DNA of 64,000 bases, from NCBI GenBank assembly GCA_021636625.1, contig JAJWLX010000015.1, positions 1 to 64,000 of the forward strand, given 5' to 3'. Numbering within the stretch: the stretch's first letter is position 1; each line of letters opens with the position of its first letter. The stretch is from Prevotella sp. Its GTDB lineage: Bacteria > Bacteroidota > Bacteroidia > Bacteroidales > Bacteroidaceae. Below the pieces are notes generated by a model, which did no database searches, was not told where the DNA came from, and saw only the letters and a program-made list of their open reading frames with translations. A program made the position numbers and the translations under genes. Of this stretch, positions 33,919-42,526 are shown in pieces.

Positions 33919-35304
33919 ATGAAAAGTAAGTTTTTAGCTTTTATAGCACTTGTTGCAGCTACTTTGTCGCTCTCTTCATGCTTGAGCAGCGACGAGACAG
34001 TAGTAGAATATACAAATGATACAGCCATCACGAGTTTCTCCTTGGGAAAGCTCGGTAGATACACGAAGACTACTGCAGGCAAGGATACTCTGATCGCTGA
34101 TAAAGTGAATGGAGCTAACTATAAATTTTATATTGATCAGGTTACCCGCCAGATCTATAACGTAGATTCCTTGCCTACCAAGACAAGGACCGCTGCCGTA
34201 TTGGCTACCATCAGCAGCAAGAACAGCAGCCCTATCTTCATCATGCATAAGGATTATCCTGAGAAGATTGACTCGGCAAAGTATTATTCAAGCACCGATT
34301 CCATCGACTTCTCTCAGCCACGACAGGTTCGTGTCTATAACAACTCGCTCAATGCCTACGTTACTTACACTGTAAAGGTGAACGTGCATCAGCAGGAAGG
34401 CGATGAGTTCAACTGGCAAACCAAGGCTCAGCTCAATGAGCAGCTCGCTGCACTCAGCGACCTGAAGGTGCTCGCTCTGGGAAGCAACATCTATGTATTT
34501 GGCAAGACCCTCGGGGGAATGAAGATATACAAGAGTGCTGCAAGCGACGGGAATAACTGGGCAGAGGTAACTGCCAACCAGGCTTTCGCTGCTGCCGATT
34601 ATCAGAATGCCGTGAAGATGGGCGATCAGCTCTACATCCTCTCGGATGGTAAGGTGTATGCTTCTGCCGATGCAGCAACCTGGAATCAGGTAGGCGAGGA
34701 CAGCCAGCTCAAGCAGTTGGTAGGTGCCAGCAGCAAGTATCTCTATGCCTTCACCGCTACAGGCATCGCCGTGTCTAAGGACAATGGTGCAACCTGGGCT
34801 GCCCAGAAGATGGATGCTGACTTCTCGCTCCTTCCAACCCAGAACCTGAGTATGAATGTTTCTACCATCGCTTCCGTGAAGAATGTAGAGAATGTTCTCC
34901 TGCTCGGTACCCGTGATGCAAGCTATGGCGATACCATCGCTACACTCTGGAATCATGTGGCTGATTACTCTGCCAATGCTTCAGCAAGCGCATGGAACTA
35001 TATAGAATATGATGCTTACCAGAGTGGCAAGATGCCAATGATGGATCAGGTGCTCGTTTGCGGTGCTGATTCTGGCTTCGTAGCTCTCGGCAGCAACGGC
35101 AAATGGTATAAGAGCAAGAACAACGGACTGACATGGGGTGTTGATACGCTCGTAACCATGCCGGCAGAATTCTCTGCTGCCACCCAGCGCTTCGGCTTCT
35201 GCCGCGACAAGGACAACTTCTACTGGGTAGTAAGAAACGGCAGCGTATGGAAGGGCCGCTTCAACAAGGATGCCTGGATCAAGGACCAGACCATCTTCGA
35301 ATAA
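33919..35304 (+). CDS. DUF6242-type surface lipoprotein
   Basis: 461 aa from ATG 33919, which follows the -7 box better than the TTG at 33910. A lipoprotein signal peptide ends in LSLSSC, so Cys21 is probably lipidated. An Ig-like N-terminal part is followed by repeated sialidase/propeller-like motifs (KIYKSAASDGNNWAEV, VYASADAATWNQVGE, IAVSKDNGATWAAQ, WYKSKNNGLTWGVD). This matches the DUF6242 family. It likely sits in the outer membrane and binds glycans or proteins; no catalytic motif is seen. It is 40 bp upstream of the DUF6089 barrel gene. Confidence 0.75.
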   Translation: MKSKFLAFIALVAATLSLSSCLSSDETVVEYTNDTAITSFSLGKLGRYTKTTAGKDTLIADKVNGANYKFYIDQVTRQIYNVDSLPTKTRTAAVLATISSKNSSPIFIMHKDYPEKIDSAKYYSSTDSIDFSQPRQVRVYNNSLNAYVTYTVKVNVHQQEGDEFNWQTKAQLNEQLAALSDLKVLALGSNIYVFGKTLGGMKIYKSAASDGNNWAEVTANQAFAAADYQNAVKMGDQLYILSDGKVYASADAATWNQVGEDSQLKQLVGASSKYLYAFTATGIAVSKDNGATWAAQKMDADFSLLPTQNLSMNVSTIASVKNVENVLLLGTRDASYGDTIATLWNHVADYSANASASAWNYIEYDAYQSGKMPMMDQVLVCGADSGFVALGSNGKWYKSKNNGLTWGVDTLVTMPAEFSAATQRFGFCRDKDNFYWVVRNGSVWKGRFNKDAWIKDQTIFE

Positions 35305-35344
35305 GACCGTCGGGAATCATATTCATATCACGTAAGGTATAGAC

Positions 35345-36040
35345 ATGAGGAGAAGCTTGTGTAAATGCTTGTTGCTGTCGGTCTTGTTCCTTTTGCCTTT
35401 GCAGGCGATAAGGGCACAGGACGATTATCAGTATCGTATGGAGATAGGTGCCGGCGTGGGACTGGTTGCCTACGAGGGCGACCTGAACGGCAATATCCTA
35501 GCCCACCAGCAGCCGATGGCTGCCATCGTGGGAAGATACAACTTCGATCCCTACAAGGAACTGCGGTTCAACCTGGGGCTGGGCAAGCTGAAAGGCTCTA
35601 ACGACAAGGTGAAGACCGATTATCCCGACCTGGATGGGAAAGCCTACTCCTTCAGCCATACCCTGGTGGATATGAGCCTCGTCTTCGAATACAACTTCTG
35701 GCCTTACGGCACAGGCAGAGACTATAGAGGAGCCAGGAGGCTGGTGCCATTCATCTTCGGAGGTCTGGGAGCCACCTATGTGAAGGGAGAGCAGAAGAAT
35801 GTATTTACCGCCAACGTGCCTTTGGGCATCGGAGCGAAATACAAGATAAACGAACGGATGAACGTAGGCGTAGATTGGAGCATCCATTTCTCGCTGAACG
35901 ATGAACTGGATGGAGTGAAAGACCCTTATGGCATCAAGAGCAGCGGACTCTGGAAAAACCAGGACTGCTATTCCATGCTGCAGGTCTCGTTCACCTACAG
36001 CTTCAGCGCAAAGTGTAAAACGTGTAATAAAGAAGAATAA
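35345..36040 (+). CDS. DUF6089-type outer-membrane beta-barrel protein
   Basis: 231 aa. Signal peptide at residues 1-24 (LPLQAIRAQ), then alternating strands with Gly and aromatic girdles (MEIGAGVGLVAYEGDLNG) and a terminal aromatic LQVSFTYSFSAKC. The C-terminus continues as KCKTCNKEE beyond the last strand. The family commonly sits directly before uppS-bamA, as here, suggesting a role in envelope assembly; function is not established. Spacing of 24 bp to uppS supports one operon. Confidence 0.8.
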   Translation: MRRSLCKCLLLSVLFLLPLQAIRAQDDYQYRMEIGAGVGLVAYEGDLNGNILAHQQPMAAIVGRYNFDPYKELRFNLGLGKLKGSNDKVKTDYPDLDGKAYSFSHTLVDMSLVFEYNFWPYGTGRDYRGARRLVPFIFGGLGATYVKGEQKNVFTANVPLGIGAKYKINERMNVGVDWSIHFSLNDELDGVKDPYGIKSSGLWKNQDCYSMLQVSFTYSFSAKCKTCNKEE

Positions 36041-36064
36041 GAACTCTTAATTAAAGAATAAGAT

Positions 36065-36817
36065 ATGAACAACTTGGATATGAACAGAATACCTGAGCAC
36101 ATCGCTATCATCATGGATGGCAATGGACGCTGGGCAACAGAAAGAGGTAAGGATCGCAGCTACGGCCACCAGGCTGGAGTTGACGCAGTGCGTTGCATTA
36201 CATCAGAATGTACTCGCCTCGGTGTGAAGTACCTTACTCTCTATACTTTCTCTACTGAAAACTGGAATCGTCCTGCCGACGAGATTTCTGCCCTGATGGG
36301 ACTGGTGCTGACTTCTCTGGAGGATGAGATCTTCATGAAGAACAATGTACGATTCCGCGTGATCGGCGACTTGAAGCGTCTGCCACAGGCTGTGCAGGAC
36401 AAGTTGCAGGAGACCATGGACCATACCGCCAAGAACGATGCCATGACTATGGTAGTAGCCCTGAGCTACTCTTCGCGCTGGGAAATCATGAAGGCGATGA
36501 AGGAAACCGTGAAGGAGGCTATGGAGAAGGGCGCCAGCTACGAGGAGGTAGAGAAGATGCTTACCGAGGAGAACTTCGAGAAGCACCTGGAGACCAACTT
36601 CATGCCAGACCCAGAACTCCTGATTCGTACAGGTGGCGAGTTGCGTATCAGCAACTACCTGTTGTGGCAGATTGCCTATTCTGAGTTGTATTTCTGCGAT
36701 ACCTATTGGCCAGACTTCAACGAGGAGTGCCTGCACAAGGCTATTGAGAGCTACCAGTCGCGTCAGCGCCGTTTCGGCAAGACCGAGGCACAGGTAGAAG
36801 CAGAGGAAGAGAAGTAA
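36065..36817 (+). CDS. uppS: Isoprenyl (undecaprenyl diphosphate) synthase
   Basis: 250 aa. The cis-prenyltransferase signature is IAIIMDGNGRWATERG near residues 11-26 (Asp18 of MDGNGRWA catalytic), with the C-terminal RTGGELRISNYLLWQ and SELYFCDTYWPDF. It makes the C55 lipid carrier for peptidoglycan and O-antigen in the cytoplasm. It opens the uppS-bamA-skp block typical of Bacteroidetes. Confidence 0.95.
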   Translation: MNNLDMNRIPEHIAIIMDGNGRWATERGKDRSYGHQAGVDAVRCITSECTRLGVKYLTLYTFSTENWNRPADEISALMGLVLTSLEDEIFMKNNVRFRVIGDLKRLPQAVQDKLQETMDHTAKNDAMTMVVALSYSSRWEIMKAMKETVKEAMEKGASYEEVEKMLTEENFEKHLETNFMPDPELLIRTGGELRISNYLLWQIAYSELYFCDTYWPDFNEECLHKAIESYQSRQRRFGKTEAQVEAEEEK

Positions 36818-36867
36818 AAGGGGGATAAAGGACGAAAAATAGATACTATATATATAATAAGGTATAA

Positions 36868-39504
36868 ATGAACAAGCTAAGAAAGATTTTCATCCTGCTA
36901 TTCGGCATCATGGCGAGTGTGCAGGTTATGGCACAGGATAAGATAGTACATCCAGATATCTCGTATGCCGGAACCCCTCGCACCTTGACCCTTGGAGGTA
37001 TCAATGTGTCGGGTGTGGAAGGATACGAAGACTATGTACTCACTGGTATCTCGGGCCTAACAGTAGGAGAAGAGATTGAAGTGCCAGGCGACGCTATTAC
37101 CAATGCCGTCAAGCGCTATTGGAAACATGGACTTTTCTCTAAAGTTGCCATCGCTGCCGACTCTATCGTGGGTGAAAAACTTTATCTTCACATCTATCTC
37201 GCAGTAAGACCTCGTATCTCTGACATCCACTATGTGGGATTGAAGAAGAGCGAGCGTGAGGATATGGAGCAGAAGCTCGGTATGGTTAAGGGTACTCAGG
37301 TAACACCTAACATGCTCGATCGTGCCAAGATTCTTGCCAAGAAATACTTCGATGACAAGGGTTTCAAGAATGCTGAAATCCAGATCAACCAGCGCGACGA
37401 TGTGGCTAACAAGGGCCAGGTCATCCTGGACGTGATCGTAGATAAGAAACAGAAAATCAAGGTTCACCAGATTACCATCGATGGTAACGAGAAACTCTCG
37501 GATAGAAAGATCAAGGGTGGACTCTTCTCGAAGGGAGCCTTTGCCAAGACCCACGAGGCTGGCAAATTTGCTACTTTCTTCAAATCGAAGAAGTTTACTC
37601 CTGAGAGATGGAAGGAAGACAAGCAGAAACTCATCGACAAATACTACGAGTATGGTTATCGTGATGCGCAGATTCTGGAAGACAGCGTAAGCAACTTCGA
37701 CGAGAAGCACGTCAACGTATATGTCAAGGTAGATGAGGGTAAGCGCTATTTTATCCGCAATATCAACTGGGTGGGCAACACCGTATATGCAACCGACTAT
37801 CTGAATGCCGTGCTCGGTATGAAGAAGGGCGATGTGTATAACCAGAAACTCCTGGGCAAGCGATTGCAGGAAGATGAAGATGCTGTGGGCAACCTCTATT
37901 ACAACAATGGTTACGTGTTCTCTAACATCAATCCTGCCGAAGTGAACATCGACGGCGATTCCATCGATCTGGAGATGCGCGTGACAGAGGGACCTCAGGC
38001 TTACCTGAGCCACGTACGTATCAACGGTAATACCCGTCTCTATGAGAACGTAGTACGCCGTGAGCTCCGTACCAAGCCAGGCGACCTCTTCTCTAAGGAT
38101 GCCCTGATGCGTTCGGCACGTGAGTTAGCTTCCATGGGTCACTTCGATGCTGAGAAGGTTTCACCTGATGTAAAGCCTAACTACGAGGACGGTACTGTGG
38201 ATGTAAACTGGAACCTGGAGCAGAAGAGTAACGACCAGATTGAGTTCTCGCTCGGTTGGGGTCAGACGGGTGTCATCGGACGTGTGGGCTTGAAGCTCAA
38301 CAACTTCTCTATGGCAAACCTCTTCAACAAAAACAAGGAGCATCGTGGTATCATGCCTATCGGTGATGGTGAGGTGCTGAGTATCGGTGCACAGACCAAT
38401 GGTACCTACTACCAGAGCTATAACGTAAGCTACTCTACCAACTGGTTTGGCGGCAAACGCCCTATCCAGTTCAGCGTAGGTGCATACTACAGCAAGAGTA
38501 CAGACGTGTCAAGCAACTATTACAATAGTGCCTACATGAACAACTACATGAGCTACATGTATGGTTATGGTACGGGTTACTATAATAACTACGAGAATTA
38601 TTACGATCCAGACAAGTACATCCAGATGGTGGGTGTGAGCCTCGGTTGGGGTAAGCGCCTCCGTTGGCCGGATGATTACTTCACCTTGTCTGTACAGTTG
38701 GCTTACCAGCGCTACATGATGAAGAACTGGAGCTATATGCTGATGACCAACGGTAATGCGAACAACTTGAACTTGACCATCGCATTGAACCGTACATCAA
38801 CCGACAACCAGCTCTTCCCACGTCGTGGTTCAGAGTTTGAGGCAAGTGTGAACCTTACTCCACCATGGAGTGCGTTCGACAACAAGGATTACAAGAACCT
38901 CGCCAATAACTCCCAGTCTCCAACCTACTCTGCAGAGCAGCAGGAGAAATACCGCTGGATTGAGTATCACAAGTGGAAGTTCAAGGCAAAGACCTATACC
39001 GCACTTACAGAGGGTCAGAAGTGCTTCGTATTGATGACCCGTGTAGAGCTCGGTTTGCTCGGTGCTTACAACAAGTACAAGAAGAGTCCATTCGAGACCT
39101 ACTATGTGGGTGGTGACGGTATGAGCGGTTATTCATCCTATTATGGTGAGGAAACCATCGGACTCCGTGGTTACGAGAACGGTTCCGTATCTTACGGCCG
39201 TACCACCGGTTACTATGCTTATGCATACGACCGCTTCTCATTGGAGCTCCGTTATCCATTCCTCCTGGGCAATACCACTATCTATGGTTTGACCTTCGTA
39301 GAGGCAGGTAACGCCTGGTATGATACCAAGGACTTCAACCCATTCAGCATGAAGCGCAGTGCCGGTGTCGGTGTACGTATCTTCCTGCCAATGGTGGGTC
39401 TGATGGGTATTGACTGGGCTTACGGTTTCGACAAAGTATGGAACGGTAGCCAGTATAAGAAGGGTGGAAGTCAGTTCCACTTCATCTTGGGTCAGGAATT
39501 CTAA
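36868..39504 (+). CDS. bamA: Outer-membrane assembly factor BamA
   Basis: 878 aa. Signal peptide at residues 1-22 (VQVMAQ), POTRA domains (about 45-435) and a C-terminal 16-strand barrel ending in FHFILGQEF. The barrel has the ETIGLRGYENG motif near residue 765 (VRGF-type lid lock). It inserts beta-barrel proteins into the outer membrane. An unusual Tyr/Asn-rich loop lies at about residues 549-582. An AATAAGGTAT stretch precedes the start. Followed by skp paralogues at 11 bp. Confidence 0.95.
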   Translation: MNKLRKIFILLFGIMASVQVMAQDKIVHPDISYAGTPRTLTLGGINVSGVEGYEDYVLTGISGLTVGEEIEVPGDAITNAVKRYWKHGLFSKVAIAADSIVGEKLYLHIYLAVRPRISDIHYVGLKKSEREDMEQKLGMVKGTQVTPNMLDRAKILAKKYFDDKGFKNAEIQINQRDDVANKGQVILDVIVDKKQKIKVHQITIDGNEKLSDRKIKGGLFSKGAFAKTHEAGKFATFFKSKKFTPERWKEDKQKLIDKYYEYGYRDAQILEDSVSNFDEKHVNVYVKVDEGKRYFIRNINWVGNTVYATDYLNAVLGMKKGDVYNQKLLGKRLQEDEDAVGNLYYNNGYVFSNINPAEVNIDGDSIDLEMRVTEGPQAYLSHVRINGNTRLYENVVRRELRTKPGDLFSKDALMRSARELASMGHFDAEKVSPDVKPNYEDGTVDVNWNLEQKSNDQIEFSLGWGQTGVIGRVGLKLNNFSMANLFNKNKEHRGIMPIGDGEVLSIGAQTNGTYYQSYNVSYSTNWFGGKRPIQFSVGAYYSKSTDVSSNYYNSAYMNNYMSYMYGYGTGYYNNYENYYDPDKYIQMVGVSLGWGKRLRWPDDYFTLSVQLAYQRYMMKNWSYMLMTNGNANNLNLTIALNRTSTDNQLFPRRGSEFEASVNLTPPWSAFDNKDYKNLANNSQSPTYSAEQQEKYRWIEYHKWKFKAKTYTALTEGQKCFVLMTRVELGLLGAYNKYKKSPFETYYVGGDGMSGYSSYYGEETIGLRGYENGSVSYGRTTGYYAYAYDRFSLELRYPFLLGNTTIYGLTFVEAGNAWYDTKDFNPFSMKRSAGVGVRIFLPMVGLMGIDWAYGFDKVWNGSQYKKGGSQFHFILGQEF

Positions 39505-39515
39505 AGACGGATTTT

Positions 39516-40031
39516 ATGAAGAAAATAGTATTGATGCTGATGATGGCTGTAGCAGCCATCTCAGCACATGCACAGAAATATGCATTGGTGGATATGGAGT
39601 ACATCCTGCGCAATATCCCAGCTTATGAGCGTGCCAACGAACAGTTGAACCAGGTGAGCCGCAAGTGGCAGGCCGAGGTAGAGGCGCTCAATCTGGAAGC
39701 AAGCACCATGTACAAGAACTATCAGAACGAGGTAGTATTCCTCTCACAGGAGCAGAAGAAGGCCAAGCAGGACTCCATTATGCAGAAGGAGAAGGAAGCC
39801 AGCGACCTGAAGAAGAAATACTTCGGTGCCGAGGGAGAGCTTTACAAGAAGCGCGAGGCACTGATGGGACCTATCCAGGAGGAGATTTACAATGCCGTGA
39901 AGGAGATTTCCAACCTGCGCGGCTACTCGCTTGTTCTCGACAGAGCCAGCAACAATGGAATCATTTTTGGTTCGCCAAAAATAGACATCAGCAACGAGGT
40001 ACTCCAGAAATTAGGCTATTCTAACAAATAA
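39516..40031 (+). CDS. OmpH/Skp-family periplasmic chaperone, first copy
   Basis: 171 aa. Signal peptide at residues 1-19 (AISAHAQ), then long charged helices (RKWQAEVEALNLEAST … KKAKQDSIMQKEKEASDLKKK) that form the tentacles of Skp, with a C-terminal strand. It holds unfolded outer-membrane proteins for BamA. Translation follows bamA by 11 bp. Confidence 0.9.
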   Translation: MKKIVLMLMMAVAAISAHAQKYALVDMEYILRNIPAYERANEQLNQVSRKWQAEVEALNLEASTMYKNYQNEVVFLSQEQKKAKQDSIMQKEKEASDLKKKYFGAEGELYKKREALMGPIQEEIYNAVKEISNLRGYSLVLDRASNNGIIFGSPKIDISNEVLQKLGYSNK

Positions 40032-40078
40032 TAAGTGTTATTCCAGGAAATAATCTAGGTTATTTCAAGAAATAATTG

Positions 40079-40086
40079 TATATTTG
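40079..40086 (+). promoter_or_regulatory. -7 box (TATATTTG) before the second skp gene
   Basis: TATATTTG 85 bp before ATG 40171 suggests separate expression of this copy; no exact -33 TTTG. Confidence 0.5.
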
Positions 40087-40170
40087 CAGCCGATAAGAGA
40101 GGATGCGGCTGGAAAACACCGCCCTCGGCATAACCAATTAAGAATAATAATTAAAAAAGAATAAACAGAA

Positions 40171-40656
40171 ATGAAAAAGCTTATTTTAATGTTGATGCTT
40201 TGCGCACCAATGACAATGATGGCACAGAAGTTCGGTAAGGTAAATACTCAGCAGATCATGCAGTCTTTGCCAGACGTAGCTAAGGCCAACGGCGAGTTGG
40301 AAGCTCTCCAGAAGCAGAAGGAGAACGACCTCAAGTCTATGCAGGATGAGTTCCAGCGCAAGGCAGACGAGTACCAGAAGGGCGCAAGCACAATGAATGC
40401 TACTGCCAAGCAGCAGAAGGAAACAGAATTGCAGGGTCTTCAGCAGAAGATTCAGCAGGCTTACCAGGATGGTCAGCAGGAGTTGCAGAAGAAGAGCAGT
40501 GAGCTCATGCAGCCTATCATCGCTAAGGTACGTACAGCTATCGAGGCTGTAGGTAAGGCTGGTAACTATACATACATCATGGAGGAAGGCACAGCTATCT
40601 ATACTGGCGCCAACGTGGTAGATGTTACCAAGGAAGTACAGGCTAAGATCAAGTAA
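40171..40656 (+). CDS. OmpH/Skp-family periplasmic chaperone, second copy
   Basis: 161 aa. Signal peptide at residues 1-18 (APMTMMAQ), Skp core with FGKVNTQQIMQSLPDV and Gln/Lys-rich helices (QKQKENDLKSMQDEF). Codon bias is stronger than in the first copy, consistent with higher expression. It is flanked by its own -7 box and a strong terminator. Confidence 0.9.
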   Translation: MKKLILMLMLCAPMTMMAQKFGKVNTQQIMQSLPDVAKANGELEALQKQKENDLKSMQDEFQRKADEYQKGASTMNATAKQQKETELQGLQQKIQQAYQDGQQELQKKSSELMQPIIAKVRTAIEAVGKAGNYTYIMEEGTAIYTGANVVDVTKEVQAKIK

Positions 40657-40683
40657 TCAAACGTAAGTATTTCTATAAAAAGC

Positions 40684-40711
40684 TAAGGGCAGGCACAAGT
40701 GCCTGCCCTTA
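40684..40711 (+). terminator. Terminator after the second skp gene
   Basis: TAAGGGCAGGCAC / GTGCCTGCCCTTA, a perfect 13-bp stem with a 2-nt spacer, then ATTTAT. Confidence 0.9.
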
Positions 40712-40759
40712 TTTATCATCTAGTATATTCATATCATATATAATAAGGTATCACGCATT

Positions 40760-41311
40760 ATGAAAAAGAATCTCCTATTTTTGGCGCTCGCTCTTGTTGC
40801 CCTCTCGGCTTCTGCACAGCAGAACCAGACTCCGGCGGAACAGCCAGCAGCCATCGTTGCACAGCCAGCATTGCGATTTGGCTACTTCAGCTTTGAGCAG
40901 GTTTTTCATACCATGCCTGGTTATGCCATAGCCAAGCATAATATGGATGAACTCCGCGCAAAGTATGATGAGGAAACCAAGCGCGTGGAAACTGAGTTTA
41001 ATACCAAGTATGAGGAATTCCTTGACGGTCAGCGCTCGTATGCCAAGACTATCCTGGAGAAGCGCCAGGCTGAACTGCGTGAATTGATGGAGAAGAACAT
41101 CGCCTTCAAGGCTGAGGCTGCCAAACTCCTGAATCAGGCAGAGACCGATGCGTATGCTCCTCTCAAGACCCAGATCAACGAGGCTGCCAAGCAGATTGGC
41201 AAGGAGAAGGGATTTGCCTTCATCATCAATACCGACAACAACGCCACACCTTATCTGAGTGAAGAGATGGGTGAGGATATTACAGCTGTGCTGGAGGAGA
41301 AACTGAAATGA
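40760..41311 (+). CDS. OmpH/Skp-family periplasmic chaperone, third copy
   Basis: 183 aa. Signal peptide at residues 1-20 (ALSASAQ), a Gln/Ala/Pro-rich spacer (QQNQTPAEQPAAIVAQP), then the Skp core FGYFSFEQVFHTMPGY and helices. The spacer before the core is not present in the other two copies. The gene overlaps murI by 4 bp (ATGA), so it is tied to murI translation. Confidence 0.85.
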   Translation: MKKNLLFLALALVALSASAQQNQTPAEQPAAIVAQPALRFGYFSFEQVFHTMPGYAIAKHNMDELRAKYDEETKRVETEFNTKYEEFLDGQRSYAKTILEKRQAELRELMEKNIAFKAEAAKLLNQAETDAYAPLKTQINEAAKQIGKEKGFAFIINTDNNATPYLSEEMGEDITAVLEEKLK

Positions 41312-42144
41312 TTCTGCCATCCAATCCCGGACCTATCGGAATCTTTGATTCCGGATATGGCGGCTTGACCATCCTGCATGGCTTGCGCCAGATGTTGCCG
41401 CAGTACGACTATATGTATCTGGGCGACAATGCCCGTGCGCCATACGGTTCGCGCTCCTTCGAGGTGGTGTATAAGTTTACCCGCCAGGCTGTGCTGAAGC
41501 TTTTTTCCATGGGTTGCCATCTGGTAATCCTGGGTTGCAATACGGCGTCGGCTAAGGCTTTGCGCTCTATCCAGCAGAGAGACATCCCGGAGCTGGATCC
41601 TGAAAGAAGGGTACTTGGCATCATCCGTCCTACTGCCGAGGTGATAGGTACGCTGACCAAGAGTCGCCACGTGGGCATTCTTGCCACCGAGGGAACCATC
41701 AAGAGCGAGAGCTACAAGATGGAGATTGGCAAGCTCTGGCCGGATATCCAGGTAAGCGGAGTGGCTTGTCCGCTCTGGGCTGCTATCGTAGAGGCTAATG
41801 AGGCTGATAGTCCTGGTGCTGATTATTTCGTCAAGAAGCGCATCGACCAGTTGATGCGTATGGATGAGGACATCGATACCATCATCCTGGGTTGCACCCA
41901 TTATCCACTGCTCATGAGCAGCATCGTGAAGAATCTTCCCGACGGCGTGAGAGTGGTGCCACAGGGACAATATGTGGCCAACAGTCTGCAGGATTATCTG
42001 CAGCGACATCCGAATATGGAACAGATGGTGACAAAGGGTGGTAGCTGCAAGTATCTGACTACAGAAAGTGAGGAGAAATTCAAGGAGTCGGCGTTGATAT
42101 TCCTGCATGAGCAGGTGGACGTTACACACGTGGACCTTGAATAG
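41308..42144 (+). CDS. murI: Glutamate racemase
   Basis: 278 aa. Catalytic Cys77 in LGCNTAS and Cys196 in LGCTHYPLL; the N-terminal GIFDSGYGGL carries the conserved Asp14 and Ser15. It makes D-glutamate for peptidoglycan from L-glutamate without cofactor. It starts inside the last codons of the third skp gene. Confidence 0.95.
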   Translation: MILPSNPGPIGIFDSGYGGLTILHGLRQMLPQYDYMYLGDNARAPYGSRSFEVVYKFTRQAVLKLFSMGCHLVILGCNTASAKALRSIQQRDIPELDPERRVLGIIRPTAEVIGTLTKSRHVGILATEGTIKSESYKMEIGKLWPDIQVSGVACPLWAAIVEANEADSPGADYFVKKRIDQLMRMDEDIDTIILGCTHYPLLMSSIVKNLPDGVRVVPQGQYVANSLQDYLQRHPNMEQMVTKGGSCKYLTTESEEKFKESALIFLHEQVDVTHVDLE

Positions 42145-42174
42145 TTTATAATTAATAGTTTATAGTTAATAGTT

Positions 42175-42510
42175 ATGCAAGAAACAAGACAAAACCGTAT
42201 ATCAAGACTGCTCCAGAAGGAGTTGAGTCTTATCTTCCAGTCACAGACCCGCATGATGCATGGTGTGATGGTAAGTGTTACTAAGGTAAGAGTAAGTCCG
42301 GATCTTAGCATCTGCACTGCTTACCTCAGCGTGTTCCCATCTGAAAAGGGTGAGGAAATTCTGAAGAATATCAATGCCAACGAGAAGACTATCCGCTTCG
42401 ACCTGGGCAGAAAGGTGAGAAATCAGTTGCGCATCATTCCTGAGCTCCGTTTCTTCCTGGACGACAGCCTGGATTATCTGGAGCGCATTGATGAACTCTT
42501 GAAGAAGTAA
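42175..42510 (+). CDS. rbfA: Ribosome-binding factor A
   Basis: 111 aa, single KH-like domain: QNRISRLLQKELSLIFQ at the N-terminus, VSVTKVRVSPDLSICTAYLSVFP in the core (split as VSVTKVRVSPD and CTAYLSVFP) and LRFFLDDSLDYLERID at the end. It helps 16S rRNA 5'-end maturation in the 30S subunit. It sits 16 bp before the permease gene. Confidence 0.92.
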   Translation: MQETRQNRISRLLQKELSLIFQSQTRMMHGVMVSVTKVRVSPDLSICTAYLSVFPSEKGEEILKNINANEKTIRFDLGRKVRNQLRIIPELRFFLDDSLDYLERIDELLKK

Positions 42511-42526
42511 AAAAGTAAAAAGACAA

